Assembly: GCF_019977195.1 (NCBI RefSeq)
Contig: NZ_AP024643.1
Location: 1,178,001-1,242,000 of the forward strand
DNA: 64,000 nucleotides
Reading direction: 5' to 3'
DNA from: Arthrobacter sp. StoSoilA2
GTDB taxonomy: Bacteria > Actinomycetota > Actinomycetes > Actinomycetales > Micrococcaceae
Shown: piece after piece, positions 55,834 to 63,641 of the stretch
Layout of the letters: every line of letters starts with the position of its first letter
Position numbering within the stretch: the first letter of the stretch is position 1
Translations under genes and position numbers: made by a program
The notes under the pieces: generated by a model
The model's input: the letters and a program-made list of their open reading frames with translations, nothing else
The model's database searches: none
What the model was told of the DNA's origin: nothing

Positions 55834-58029
55834 TCAATGATTGGTCAGGGCGGACCCGGCAGTGGTGAGAATGATCAGCTGCTGGGTGGCCCTGGTCATC
55901 GCGACATAGCGGTCCACGGCCCCTTCGATGCCCGTGCCGAATTCCTCCGGATCGATCAGGACGACGACGTCGAACTCCAGACCCTTCACTAGTTCCGGCG
56001 CCAGCCAACGCAGGCGCGGCGACGCTGGGAGCGAGCCGCGTCCGACGTCGTTCTTGCTGATGACGCAAGCGATTCCATCGGCGTGCGCGTCAAGCCACGT
56101 GGTGAGGATCGAGTCCAGGTCCGCAGCGGATCCGTGGACGACCGGGAGCTCGCTGCTCCGGATGGACGTGGGCACGTTGGCGTCGGGGAGGGCGGCCTTG
56201 ATGACAGGTTCAGCCTCGGCCATCACTTCCTCGGGCGTTCGGTAGTTGATGCTGAGATGCGTCAGGTTCACGTTGCCCAGTCCTATCCGCTCCAGGCGTT
56301 CCTGCCAGGACTCAATGAATCCATGCCTGGCCTGCGCGCGGTCACCGACGATGGTGAAGCTCCGGGACGGGCAGCGCTGCAGGAGCATCTGCCACTGGGC
56401 ATCGGTCAGTTCCTGTGCCTCATCCACCACCACATGGGCGAACGGGCCGGCGAGCTGGTCAGGGTCGGCGATCAATACTGACTCGTCCATGAGCTTCTCC
56501 TGCATGTCCTCGCCGCGCAGCATGGACATGACCAGCATTTCGGAATCGTCAGCGGCTACGAGGTCTTCCACAACGCGATCCATGAGTTCACGTTCGGCGG
56601 CGGCCTCGGCCTTCTGTCGACGCCTTCGTTTGGATGCTTCAGGATCGCCCAGCCGTTGCCGGGCTGCGTCCAAGAGGGGCAAGTCCGACACAGTCCAGGC
56701 GTTCGGATCGGCCCGCTGAAGCCTTCCCGCGTCCTCAGTACTGAGCCAAGGGGCGCACAGACGCAGGTACGCAGGCACCCGCCACAGGTCGGCCACGAGA
56801 TCCGTGTAATGAAGCAGCGGCCACGCCCGGCTGAACGCTTCCACCAGATCCGGATTCCGGGCGAATGACTGCCGAAGCAAGTCCTCCGGAACCTCGTCCG
56901 TATCGAACTTGTCCACCAAAATGGTGAGCAGTTCCTCCCAGACTTCCTCGCGCGCCTCATTGTGGGGAGTGCCTGGTGTTGGCAGGTCGAAGGCCTCGGC
57001 CCAGTCGTCTGCGCTGAGCCAGACGTCGGCCCAGGGCGTCTCGACTTCCAGACCCTCCTTCGGCGGTGACTCGTAGAACCTCACGGCCGGCTCAATCGCC
57101 TTCACCAGGTCCGCAGAAGATTTCAGACGGGCAACTTCGTCGTCGGCTTCAAGGGCAGCGTCGGCTCCTTCAGGCACGAGGTCGCGCAGGGTGCAGGTCT
57201 GCACGCCCTCCTCACCAAGGCTGGGAAGGACATCGGCAACGTACGCCAGGAAGGGCCGGTGGGGGCCGACGAACAGGACGCCGCCCCTGCGGTGACCGAG
57301 CCGGGGGTCCGAGTAGAGGAGATAGGCCGCGCGGTGCAAGGCGACCACAGTCTTCCCTGTACCGGGACCGCCGTCGACCACCAAAGCACCCCGGGAAGAC
57401 GCGCGGATGATGGCGTCCTGGTCTGCCTGGATAGTGCCGAGCACGTCCCGCATCCGTGCCGAGCGGCTGCTGCCCAGGCTGGCGATGAAGGCTGAAAGGT
57501 CCTCAAGCGCAGCGGTGCTGCCGGGCAATTCCGCCGAGGCCGGGTCTTCCGTGAACGCCTCGTCCCAGTAGTCGGTAACCCGGCCACGGGTCCAGCGATA
57601 ACGACGGCGGGCCGCCAGACCCATCGGGTTGGCGTGGGTGGCTCCGAAGAAAGGCTCGGCGGCGGGCGAACGCCAATCGATCAGCAGCCTGCGGCCGTCA
57701 CTGTCCGTGAGTCCGAGTCGCCCAATGTAGAGAGGTTCAGTGTTGCCGGCGGGGACCATCCGGCCAAGGCAAAGGTCCAGGCCGAAACGACGTAGTGCAC
57801 GAAGCCGACCGGTCAGCCGACGGGTTTCAACGTCCTTCTCCACGGCCTCCTGGCCGAAGCGGCTTGGGGCTTTGCGGATGGCATCGAGCTGATCGGATAG
57901 CTCGGAGATGGTCTGCTCAAGGCTTTCAGCGATGGCTGCGAAATGCTGCTCATCGGCAGCGATCAGGGCTGGATCTGCTTTGGGTGCGAGGTGCTCGGGA
58001 AGGTTGAACGCGCTGGTTGTGAGGGGCAC
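55834..58029 (-). CDS. helR: HelR-type RNA polymerase recycling ATPase (UvrD-like)
   Basis: 731 aa. UvrD/HelD family: N-terminal helical hairpin (AIAESLEQTISELSDQLDAIRK, about 25-45), Walker A VDGGPGTGKTVVAL (about 215-228), IQADQDAIIR, VVVDEAQELT and GDRAQARHGF. Such proteins displace rifamycin from RNA polymerase and free stalled enzyme (HelD/HelR). GTG 58029 (VPLTTSAFN) has AAAGGAG 8 nt upstream; the frame to 58137 would cover the RAE. Complete. Confidence 0.85.
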   Translation of the reverse strand: MPLTTSAFNLPEHLAPKADPALIAADEQHFAAIAESLEQTISELSDQLDAIRKAPSRFGQEAVEKDVETRRLTGRLRALRRFGLDLCLGRMVPAGNTEPLYIGRLGLTDSDGRRLLIDWRSPAAEPFFGATHANPMGLAARRRYRWTRGRVTDYWDEAFTEDPASAELPGSTAALEDLSAFIASLGSSRSARMRDVLGTIQADQDAIIRASSRGALVVDGGPGTGKTVVALHRAAYLLYSDPRLGHRRGGVLFVGPHRPFLAYVADVLPSLGEEGVQTCTLRDLVPEGADAALEADDEVARLKSSADLVKAIEPAVRFYESPPKEGLEVETPWADVWLSADDWAEAFDLPTPGTPHNEAREEVWEELLTILVDKFDTDEVPEDLLRQSFARNPDLVEAFSRAWPLLHYTDLVADLWRVPAYLRLCAPWLSTEDAGRLQRADPNAWTVSDLPLLDAARQRLGDPEASKRRRRQKAEAAAERELMDRVVEDLVAADDSEMLVMSMLRGEDMQEKLMDESVLIADPDQLAGPFAHVVVDEAQELTDAQWQMLLQRCPSRSFTIVGDRAQARHGFIESWQERLERIGLGNVNLTHLSINYRTPEEVMAEAEPVIKAALPDANVPTSIRSSELPVVHGSAADLDSILTTWLDAHADGIACVISKNDVGRGSLPASPRLRWLAPELVKGLEFDVVVLIDPEEFGTGIEGAVDRYVAMTRATQQLIILTTAGSALTNH

Positions 58030-58123
58030 GTTGTCAGCTCCTTTCTGGGCTGATGACGCCGGAACCGCGCGTTTGAAACAGCGCGTACTCCCGGCGTCGG
58101 CTCTCAATTTTGCAGCAACCCCC

Positions 58124-58142
58124 GGGCCTTGCGGCAAGCCCC
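58124..58142 (-). promoter_or_regulatory. Rifamycin-associated element (RAE) upstream of helR
   Basis: 19-bp palindrome reading, on the minus strand, GGGGCTTGCCGCAAGGCCC. It equals the published RAE consensus GGGGCTTGCGGCAAGGCCC at every position except the central base. It lies 95 bp before helR. A TTGTGT/TATACG promoter pair (16-nt spacer) precedes it on the same strand. It is expected to control rifamycin-inducible transcription. Confidence 0.75.
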
Positions 58143-58167
58143 CCAGTGCCGTATAGATTGAAAGTGA

Positions 58168-58192
58168 GGAGACACAACGTGTCTCCTTTTTT
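58168..58192 (+). terminator. Rho-independent terminator between helR and quinone reductase genes
   Basis: GGAGACAC stem (58168-58175), 3-nt loop, GTGTCTCC, then TTTTTT (58187-58192) on the plus strand. No plus-strand gene ends here, so it may insulate the downstream operon from readthrough, or the stem may act in the helR leader. Confidence 0.7.
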
Positions 58193-58235
58193 CGTGCCTT
58201 TTTGCTGGGCTGTTTTAGGGGGTCTCGGCCTTCTC

Positions 58236-58279
58236 TTGACTTAAGAACTGAGTAAGCTCAGAATTGAGTCAACTCAGTT
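58236..58279 (+). promoter_or_regulatory. Promoter with tandem TetR operators
   Basis: TTGACT (-35, 58236) and CAGAAT (-10, 58259) with 17-nt spacing. Two near-palindromes, TGAGTAAGCTCA (58249-58260) and TGAGTCAACTCA (58265-58276), 16 bp apart start-to-start, cover the -10 and start region. Probable sites of the TetR at 60194. Confidence 0.6.
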
Positions 58280-58299
58280 ATTTCGTCAGGAGACCCCCA

Positions 58300-59292
58300 A
58301 TGAGAGCCTTCGTCCTCAAAAAGTACAAAGAACCCCTGCAGGAAGTTGACGTTCCCGAGCCGTTGGTTGGGGAGCACGACGTGCTGGTTCAGGTGAAGGC
58401 GGCCGGCCTGAACCAGTTGGACGAGAAGATCCGGCAGGGCGAGTTCAAGCAGGTCCTCCCGTACAGGCTGCCGCTGATCCTTGGCAACGACCTCGCCGGA
58501 GTGGTGGTCAGTGTTGGTGCAAAAGTACAGTCCTTCAAACCAGGGGATGAGGTGTTCGCCCGCCCGGACAAGGATCGCATCGGTACGTTTGCCGAGCGGA
58601 TCGCCGTGGCCGAGGCGGACCTTGCCATCAAGCCGGCGTCGATCAGTATGGACGAGGCTGGATCCCTGCCCTTGGTGGCCTTGACCGCCTGGCAGGCGCT
58701 CGTTGAACGCGGCAAAGTTGGCCCGGGCCAGAAGGTCCTGATCCATGCGGGGGCCGGGGGAGTGGGCTCCATCGCGATCCAGCTGGCCAAGTACCTTGGG
58801 GCCACCGTTGCTACAACGGTCAGCGCCGCAAACGCGGACTTTGTCCGCGAGCTCGGGGCCGACGTCGTCATTGATTACCGGACGGAGGACTTCGCGGAAA
58901 TCCTCCATGGCTACGATCTCGTTCTGGATAGCCTCGGCGGTGAGAATCTGGAGCGGTCGCTGAAGGTCCTCAAACCGGGCGGTAAGGCCATCGGCATCTC
59001 AGGCCCGCCGGATCCCGGCTTTGCCCAGGAGCTCGGAGCAAACGCCGTGATGAAGGGCGCTGTCGCGCTCATTAGTGCCGGCATCCGGCGTAAGGCCCGT
59101 CGTCTCGGGGTCACCTATGAGTTCCTCTTCATGCGCGCCAACGGCAGCCAGCTGCGCGAGATTGCCGCGCTCATCGACGCCGGCGAAATCCGCCCCGTGG
59201 TGGGCCGCATAGTTCCGTTCGACCAGACGCCGGAGGTCCTTGCGGAGCTGGACAAGGGCGGCGTCCGTGGCAAAACAGTCGTCAGCCACTAA
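58300..59292 (+). CDS. Zinc-type NADP-dependent oxidoreductase (quinone reductase family)
   Basis: 330 aa MDR enzyme without catalytic zinc Cys ligands. NADPH-binding AGAGGVGSIAIQLAKYLGA; VLQxKAAGLNQLD substrate region; ELGADVVIDYRTEDF. ATG 58300 with GGAG 8 nt upstream. First gene of an operon with a hydrolase and TetR. Probably detoxifies quinones or enones. Confidence 0.85.
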   Translation: MRAFVLKKYKEPLQEVDVPEPLVGEHDVLVQVKAAGLNQLDEKIRQGEFKQVLPYRLPLILGNDLAGVVVSVGAKVQSFKPGDEVFARPDKDRIGTFAERIAVAEADLAIKPASISMDEAGSLPLVALTAWQALVERGKVGPGQKVLIHAGAGGVGSIAIQLAKYLGATVATTVSAANADFVRELGADVVIDYRTEDFAEILHGYDLVLDSLGGENLERSLKVLKPGGKAIGISGPPDPGFAQELGANAVMKGAVALISAGIRRKARRLGVTYEFLFMRANGSQLREIAALIDAGEIRPVVGRIVPFDQTPEVLAELDKGGVRGKTVVSH

Positions 59293-59320
59293 GTAAATCC
59301 ACTAGTCAGGAACAAACACC

Positions 59321-60166
59321 ATGAGCAATGTCATCACCGCCTACAAGGACGCACCGGTCAGCACAATTACGGCCGGCGGCGTCACCTACAGTTACCGTGA
59401 GCTGGGCCCGAAGGGTGGAATTCCCGTCGTCTTCCTGGTCCACCTCGCTGCCACGATGGACAACTGGGATCCGCGCATCATCGACCCCATCGCCCGGAAG
59501 CACCACGTGATCACCTTCAGCAACCGCGGTGTCGGTGCCACAACCGGCAACGTTCCGGGCACCATAGAGGAGATGGCGGAAGACGCCGCGACCTTCATCA
59601 AGGCGCTCGGGCATCAGAAAGTAGACCTCTTTGGATTCTCGCTCGGGGGCATGATTGCCCAAGCTTTGGTGCTCAAATACCCGGAGCTGGTGCGCAAGCT
59701 TGTTCTTGCCGGCACTGGTCCTGCAGGCGGGAAGGACATCGACAAGGTGGCCCGCGTAACCTACTACGACGTCCTGCGAGCAACACTGACCCGGCAGGAC
59801 CCCAAGGAATTCCTGTTCTTCAACCGCAATGCTGCAGGCAAGCCCGCCGCGAGGGCATTTATCCAGCGACTCAACGAGCGCACCGCCAACCGGGACGCAC
59901 CCATCAAGACCAAAGCCTTCCAGACGCAGCTCAAGGCCATCAAGAAGTGGGGCCGCACGGAACCGGCCAACCTGGGCGCGATCACCCAGCCGACCCTCAT
60001 CGCCAACGGCGACAACGACCGCATGGTTCCGTCCCGACTCTCCGACGATATGCACCTCCGGATTCCGGGCAGTGAACTGGTCATCTACCCGGATTCAGGG
60101 CATGGCGGCATCTTCCAGTACCACCAGGAGTTCGTGCCCGTTGCCCTCGAATTCCTTGGCCGATGA
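59321..60166 (+). CDS. Alpha/beta hydrolase
   Basis: 281 aa. Nucleophile elbow GFSLGGMIAQAL, Asp in NGDNDRMVP and His in SGHGGIFQY complete the triad. HLAATMDNWD resembles haloperoxidase/esterase types. Second gene, 28 bp after the reductase. Substrate unknown. Confidence 0.85.
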   Translation: MSNVITAYKDAPVSTITAGGVTYSYRELGPKGGIPVVFLVHLAATMDNWDPRIIDPIARKHHVITFSNRGVGATTGNVPGTIEEMAEDAATFIKALGHQKVDLFGFSLGGMIAQALVLKYPELVRKLVLAGTGPAGGKDIDKVARVTYYDVLRATLTRQDPKEFLFFNRNAAGKPAARAFIQRLNERTANRDAPIKTKAFQTQLKAIKKWGRTEPANLGAITQPTLIANGDNDRMVPSRLSDDMHLRIPGSELVIYPDSGHGGIFQYHQEFVPVALEFLGR

Positions 60167-60193
60167 TCCAGCAAGCGCTGATACGGTATTTGA

Positions 60194-60802
60194 ATGCAGG
60201 CTGTGCCCCAGACCCTTGGCCGACGCGAGCGGAATAAACAGGAGAAACTTGACCGCATCACCGCCGCCGCCCGCGAGCTCTTCACCCAGTACGGCGTAGA
60301 CGAGGTCACCACCCAGCAAGTGGCTGAAAAGGCCGACGTCGGATCGGGAACCTTGTTCTTGTACGCCAAGACGAAGGCGGAGCTGCTTCTCCTTGTCCAC
60401 AACGTCAAATACGCTGAAGCGCTCAACTCGGGCGTCGCCGCCGCGGAACAGGAAGAAGCTGTCCTTGACGGGATCATGGCGATCATCCGACCCATCATCA
60501 AATGCAACCGGGTCCAGATCGAGAACGGCCGGACGTACCTGAAAGAGATCGTCTTTGGCGACCCCACCGAACCGCATCACGCGGAGGCACTTGCCCTGAC
60601 TATTCGCACGGAAGCTGCCATCGCAGAGGTGTTGCGGCGGGATGAGCAATTGACGGCCCGGGACCCAGCGAAAATTGCAAGGGTCATCTCGGCGATCATG
60701 TTCGTCAGCATGAGCTCCTCCGCCAATAGCGGTCTCACCGACGAGCAGGTCGGAGATGAGATCCGCGATCAGATCAACGTGGTTTTGGCCGCAGGGAGCT
60801 AG
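60194..60802 (+). CDS. TetR-family repressor
   Basis: 202 aa. N-terminal HTH LFTQYGVDEVTTQQVAEKADVGSGTLFLYAKTK; C-terminal helical ligand domain. Last gene of the reductase-hydrolase operon, likely autoregulating through the tandem palindromes at 58249-58276. Confidence 0.85.
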   Translation: MQAVPQTLGRRERNKQEKLDRITAAARELFTQYGVDEVTTQQVAEKADVGSGTLFLYAKTKAELLLLVHNVKYAEALNSGVAAAEQEEAVLDGIMAIIRPIIKCNRVQIENGRTYLKEIVFGDPTEPHHAEALALTIRTEAAIAEVLRRDEQLTARDPAKIARVISAIMFVSMSSSANSGLTDEQVGDEIRDQINVVLAAGS

Positions 60803-60820
60803 CGGCCGCAGACGCAGTCT

Positions 60821-61228
60821 CTAGTGGGAGTGCCCGTGTCCGTGGTGGTCGTGGGCGCCTTCGGTCGTCATTCCCGCAGCCGCGGCAAGATGGCTCCAGC
60901 CGGCGTCGCTCAATGCGTGGTAGGCGATGTGGAGTTCCTTGGCAGGCTCGCCAACGGAGGCCGTGTCGCGCCTTTCAAGGACAGCGATCAGCTCGTCTGC
61001 CGCATGGGTGAACCGGCTGGCAGCGGCCTGCAGATCCGGCGGCCAAGTGATCGCTGCGACGGCGATGTGTGCGTTGCGGATAAGTGCAGCCCAGTTCCGG
61101 TCGATCTTTGGGGCCGGGCCGGTGAGGGTGGTTGCGATCCCGTGGAATCCGACGTTGTCGATATGAGTCAGTGACGCCAGCAGCCCGGCCGGCGTCACCG
61201 GCTGTGCGCCTGTGTCTGATGGGTCCAT
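60821..61228 (-). CDS. Helical protein with His-rich C terminus, hypothetical
   Basis: 135 aa from ATG 61228 (MDPSDTG), which has GGAGG about 7 nt upstream; the TTG frame to 61240 overlaps that site. Four-helix-like (DinB-like length but no His triad), ending AHDHHGHGHSH, a metal-binding tail. Opposite the DUF6153/DUF305 genes. Possibly metal buffering. Confidence 0.6.
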   Translation of the reverse strand: MDPSDTGAQPVTPAGLLASLTHIDNVGFHGIATTLTGPAPKIDRNWAALIRNAHIAVAAITWPPDLQAAASRFTHAADELIAVLERRDTASVGEPAKELHIAYHALSDAGWSHLAAAAGMTTEGAHDHHGHGHSH

Positions 61229-61446
61229 CGCAGCCTCCAACGGGGTCCTTCCTCCAAGGATGCCTTCAATGCATCACCTGCTCAAGGGCATCCGCGTGGC
61301 CTGTTTGGGAGATGCAAACGAGTCCATCCAAGAAGCCGACGCCGATCACACCTTGCGCAGGTTGGGGTGCGAGGGGCCGGTAGGCTGAAACCGACGATCG
61401 TTGACCCGGCACATCGTTGACCCGGCACGCGTAAGGAAGGACTGTT

Positions 61447-61911
61447 GTGGAACCACGCCCGACCATAACCAGGTTCTTCCTCAGAGCAGGCCTTCTGGCT
61501 GCGGTCCTGGCATTGATCGCCGGACTGTTGGGCATGCACATCATGGTCGGCCCCCACTCCCTGCACACCGCCGTCATCACCACTGCGGCGGACACATCCG
61601 CTACGGCCGTCCCAGCCCCTGGCGATGCCGCAACGCATACCGGTCATGCGGGCGCGTCGCAGTCTGTGAGCGGAGACACGGGTATGGCGCCGCTGGCGCA
61701 TTGTTCTTGCTCCGGGAACTGCTCATCTGCGCATGTGGCGGGCGGTTCCTGCATCCCTTCAGTCGGGCCCGGCGGTCTGGCTGCGCCGGTTCGGGACAGC
61801 ACAACCACGGCGCCGTCCACCTTCCAGGTCCAGGCCGATCCTTCCGGCACACTGTGGTCTTACCAGCCCGGAAGTCCTTCACCGGGTGAATTGTCGATCA
61901 GCAGAACATAA
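61447..61911 (+). CDS. DUF6153 family protein
   Basis: 154 aa with GTG start 61447 after AAGGA. An N-terminal transmembrane segment (LRAGLLAAVLALIAGLLGMHIM), a Thr/Ala/His-rich part and a Cys/His cluster HCSCSGNCSS near residue 83-92. DUF6153 proteins occur next to DUF305 and copper genes in actinobacteria. Metal handling at the membrane is likely but not proven. Confidence 0.7.
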   Translation: MEPRPTITRFFLRAGLLAAVLALIAGLLGMHIMVGPHSLHTAVITTAADTSATAVPAPGDAATHTGHAGASQSVSGDTGMAPLAHCSCSGNCSSAHVAGGSCIPSVGPGGLAAPVRDSTTTAPSTFQVQADPSGTLWSYQPGSPSPGELSISRT

Positions 61912-61923
61912 TCGGTCGCCCGC

Positions 61924-61968
61924 GCCGAGATCAGGGCCGCGCCGAGATCAGCGCGCCGCCGAGATCAG
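61924..61968. repeat. Three direct repeats of GCCGAGATCAG with 17-bp period
   Basis: Copies at 61924-61934, 61941-61951 and 61958-61968. The regular spacing places the repeats on nearly the same helix face. Located in the 5' leader of the DUF305 lipoprotein gene, just after the DUF6153 stop. Operator array or slippage product. Confidence 0.7.
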
Positions 61969-61987
61969 CGCGCGCCCGGATGACCGG

Positions 61988-62062
61988 GCTGCCCGAATAC
62001 TTGGGCAGCGGCACTCTTCTTCTGCCGCAGCCAGTGCCACTGCCCAGCGGCTTCTGCTGGGC
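61988..62062 (+). promoter_or_regulatory. Two hairpins in the leader of the DUF305 gene
   Basis: GCTGCCC (61988) pairs with GGGCAGC (62003-62009), and GCCCAGC (62042-62048) with GCTGGGC (62056-62062). They lie about 60 nt ahead of the ATG at 62124 and could form a small leader structure. Folding not computed. Confidence 0.4.
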
Positions 62063-62123
62063 ATCACCACAACCTTTCCGAGTGGGTGCATCGACGCCCA
62101 CCCCTCCTTGTGAAAGACCACTT

Positions 62124-62750
62124 ATGAACACTCAAAAACTCTTGCCCCTGTCCGCAGTTGCCCTCGCGGCGGCCTTGGCCCTTGCCGGTTGCAGTACCGG
62201 CACTCCGGGTTCGACCGGGACCTCCATGCCGGGGATGGATCACGGCTCCATGGGCTCCTCAAGCCCCGCTGCGTCAACGTCATCGCAAGCTGCGGGAGAC
62301 CACAACGCAGCGGACGTGATGTTTGCCCAGATGATGATTCCCCACCATGCGCAGGCCGTGGAAATGAGCGACATGATCCTGGCCAAGCAAAGCATCCCCA
62401 ATGAAGTCAGCGCCCTCGCCACCCGCATTAAGGACGCTCAGAGACCGGAGATCGAGAAAATGACTTCCTGGTTGTCCGGCTGGAACCAGTCCACGCAGAT
62501 GCCCAGCGGCCATAGCATGGAAGGCATGATGGGCGCCGATGACATGGCGAAACTCCAAGCAGCCCAAGGTGTCGACGCCGCAAAGCTGTTCCTGACCCAG
62601 ATGATCGCCCATCACAAGGGTGCGGTGGTGATGGCCCAAACAGAAACCAGCAGCGGTCAAAATGCCGATGCGGTGCAACTGGCCAAAGACATCGTGGCCG
62701 CGCAGGAAGCTGAAATCAAGGAGATGCAGCAACTGCTGACCACCCTCTAA
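62124..62750 (+). CDS. DUF305 lipoprotein, copper/oxidative type
   Basis: 208 aa. Signal peptide with lipobox LALAGC (Cys near residue 22), a Met/His linker (SMPGMDHGSMGS) and a DUF305 domain with two MMIPHHAQAVEMSDM and TQMIAHHKGAVVMAQ helices. The paired HH motifs are the metal-binding signature. Exported lipid-anchored protein. Complete. Confidence 0.9.
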   Translation: MNTQKLLPLSAVALAAALALAGCSTGTPGSTGTSMPGMDHGSMGSSSPAASTSSQAAGDHNAADVMFAQMMIPHHAQAVEMSDMILAKQSIPNEVSALATRIKDAQRPEIEKMTSWLSGWNQSTQMPSGHSMEGMMGADDMAKLQAAQGVDAAKLFLTQMIAHHKGAVVMAQTETSSGQNADAVQLAKDIVAAQEAEIKEMQQLLTTL

Positions 62751-62761
62751 GCAAGGCTCTG

Positions 62762-62788
62762 GCTGTCGGCCCGAACAGGGCCGGCAGC
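62762..62788. terminator. Hairpin after the DUF305 gene
   Basis: GCTGTCGGCCC (62762-62772) and GGGCCGGCAGC (62778-62788), with one G-T type mismatch, 12 nt after the stop. Likely terminator. Confidence 0.6.
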
Positions 62789-62946
62789 CCCTTGCAGCCT
62801 TGCTCCTCTGGTTCATCTACCAGCACGGCTACCGCAACCACGGTCCGGACGTCGTGAAAATGCCTAGATAACCAATGTCCAAGTCACCAGCCCGCACATC
62901 GCAGCACGGCCTACCGGACGGCAGGTAAATGTGAAATGTTCAGACC

Positions 62947-63219
62947 ATGACCGATGACGATTTGACCGAACTTCGGGCGCAGGCAGACCAGGGCAGCCGG
63001 GACGCCGTTGACCAGCTTGTGGAACTGGCCGCTGAGCGAGGCGACCTTGAGGAGCTGCGTCGTTTTGCCGCGCGGGGGAGTTCCGACGCCGTGGACCTCC
63101 TCATTGAGCTTGCCTCAGAGCGCGGCGATGTGGAGGAACTTCGACGCCACGCGGAGGGCGGAAGCCGGACAGCAGCCGAGGTCCTCGCGGAGCTTGAAGA
63201 AGAATACGGCACGGAATGA
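62947..63219 (+). CDS. Short helical-repeat protein
   Basis: 90 aa made of two near-identical ~34-aa units (DQGSRDAVDQLVELAAERGDLEELRRFA and RGSSDAVDLLIELASERGDVEELRRHA). TPR/Sel1-like helix pairs. Acidic, soluble. ATG 62947. Common as small standalone proteins in actinobacteria; probably a protein-binding scaffold. Confidence 0.7.
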   Translation: MTDDDLTELRAQADQGSRDAVDQLVELAAERGDLEELRRFAARGSSDAVDLLIELASERGDVEELRRHAEGGSRTAAEVLAELEEEYGTE

Positions 63220-63247
63220 GAGCCCTTGGCGTCAGACCTGCCTGGAG

Positions 63248-63613
63248 CTAGGGCAGCGGCAATTTGCGGTCAACGCGGTATGCGGAGAACACAAGGACGC
63301 TCAATCCCACGAGTACCGCACCGTAATAGTAGAGGACGCCTGGAAATCCAAGGTGTACCCCTAGTACTCCGCTGAGAAACAGCTGCGCCGCGATCCCGAC
63401 CAGAATGAAAACTGCGGCGATGCGTCCAATCTTCGCGCCCTTGGATAGGTCGGTGCCGCGGGGGACGCCCGACACGAAGTCAGACACACTGAACTGATCG
63501 CCCAGGCTCAGACTCTTTTCATCGGCTTCTTTGAGGAGTCCGGGAATCATGTTTTCAGCGACTCCCCGGCGCCTCAATGCGTACACAAGATCTTGTTGTG
63601 TGCTGGTTTTCAT
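63248..63613 (-). CDS. Membrane protein with N-terminal helical head, hypothetical
   Basis: 121 aa from ATG 63613, with GGAGTAAG upstream. Head MKTSTQQDLVYALRRRGV resembles a HAAS-like helical module; two transmembrane segments follow (IGRIAAVFILVGIAAQLFLSGVLG and VLYYYGAVLVGLSVLVFSAYRV). Probably operonic with the upstream membrane gene (28 bp apart). Confidence 0.6.
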   Translation of the reverse strand: MKTSTQQDLVYALRRRGVAENMIPGLLKEADEKSLSLGDQFSVSDFVSGVPRGTDLSKGAKIGRIAAVFILVGIAAQLFLSGVLGVHLGFPGVLYYYGAVLVGLSVLVFSAYRVDRKLPLP

Positions 63614-63641
63614 CGACTTACTCCATTCCCGCGTGATGCGG

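Noticed and set aside
58300..60802. Link between the reductase operon and helR
   Set aside because: A terminator separates them, the strands diverge and the operators differ (TetR dyads versus RAE).
62751..62946. Short hydrophobic frame after the DUF305 gene (LAALLLWFIYQHGYRNHGP)
   Set aside because: No start codon or ribosome site, and it overlaps a terminator hairpin; no family recognised.
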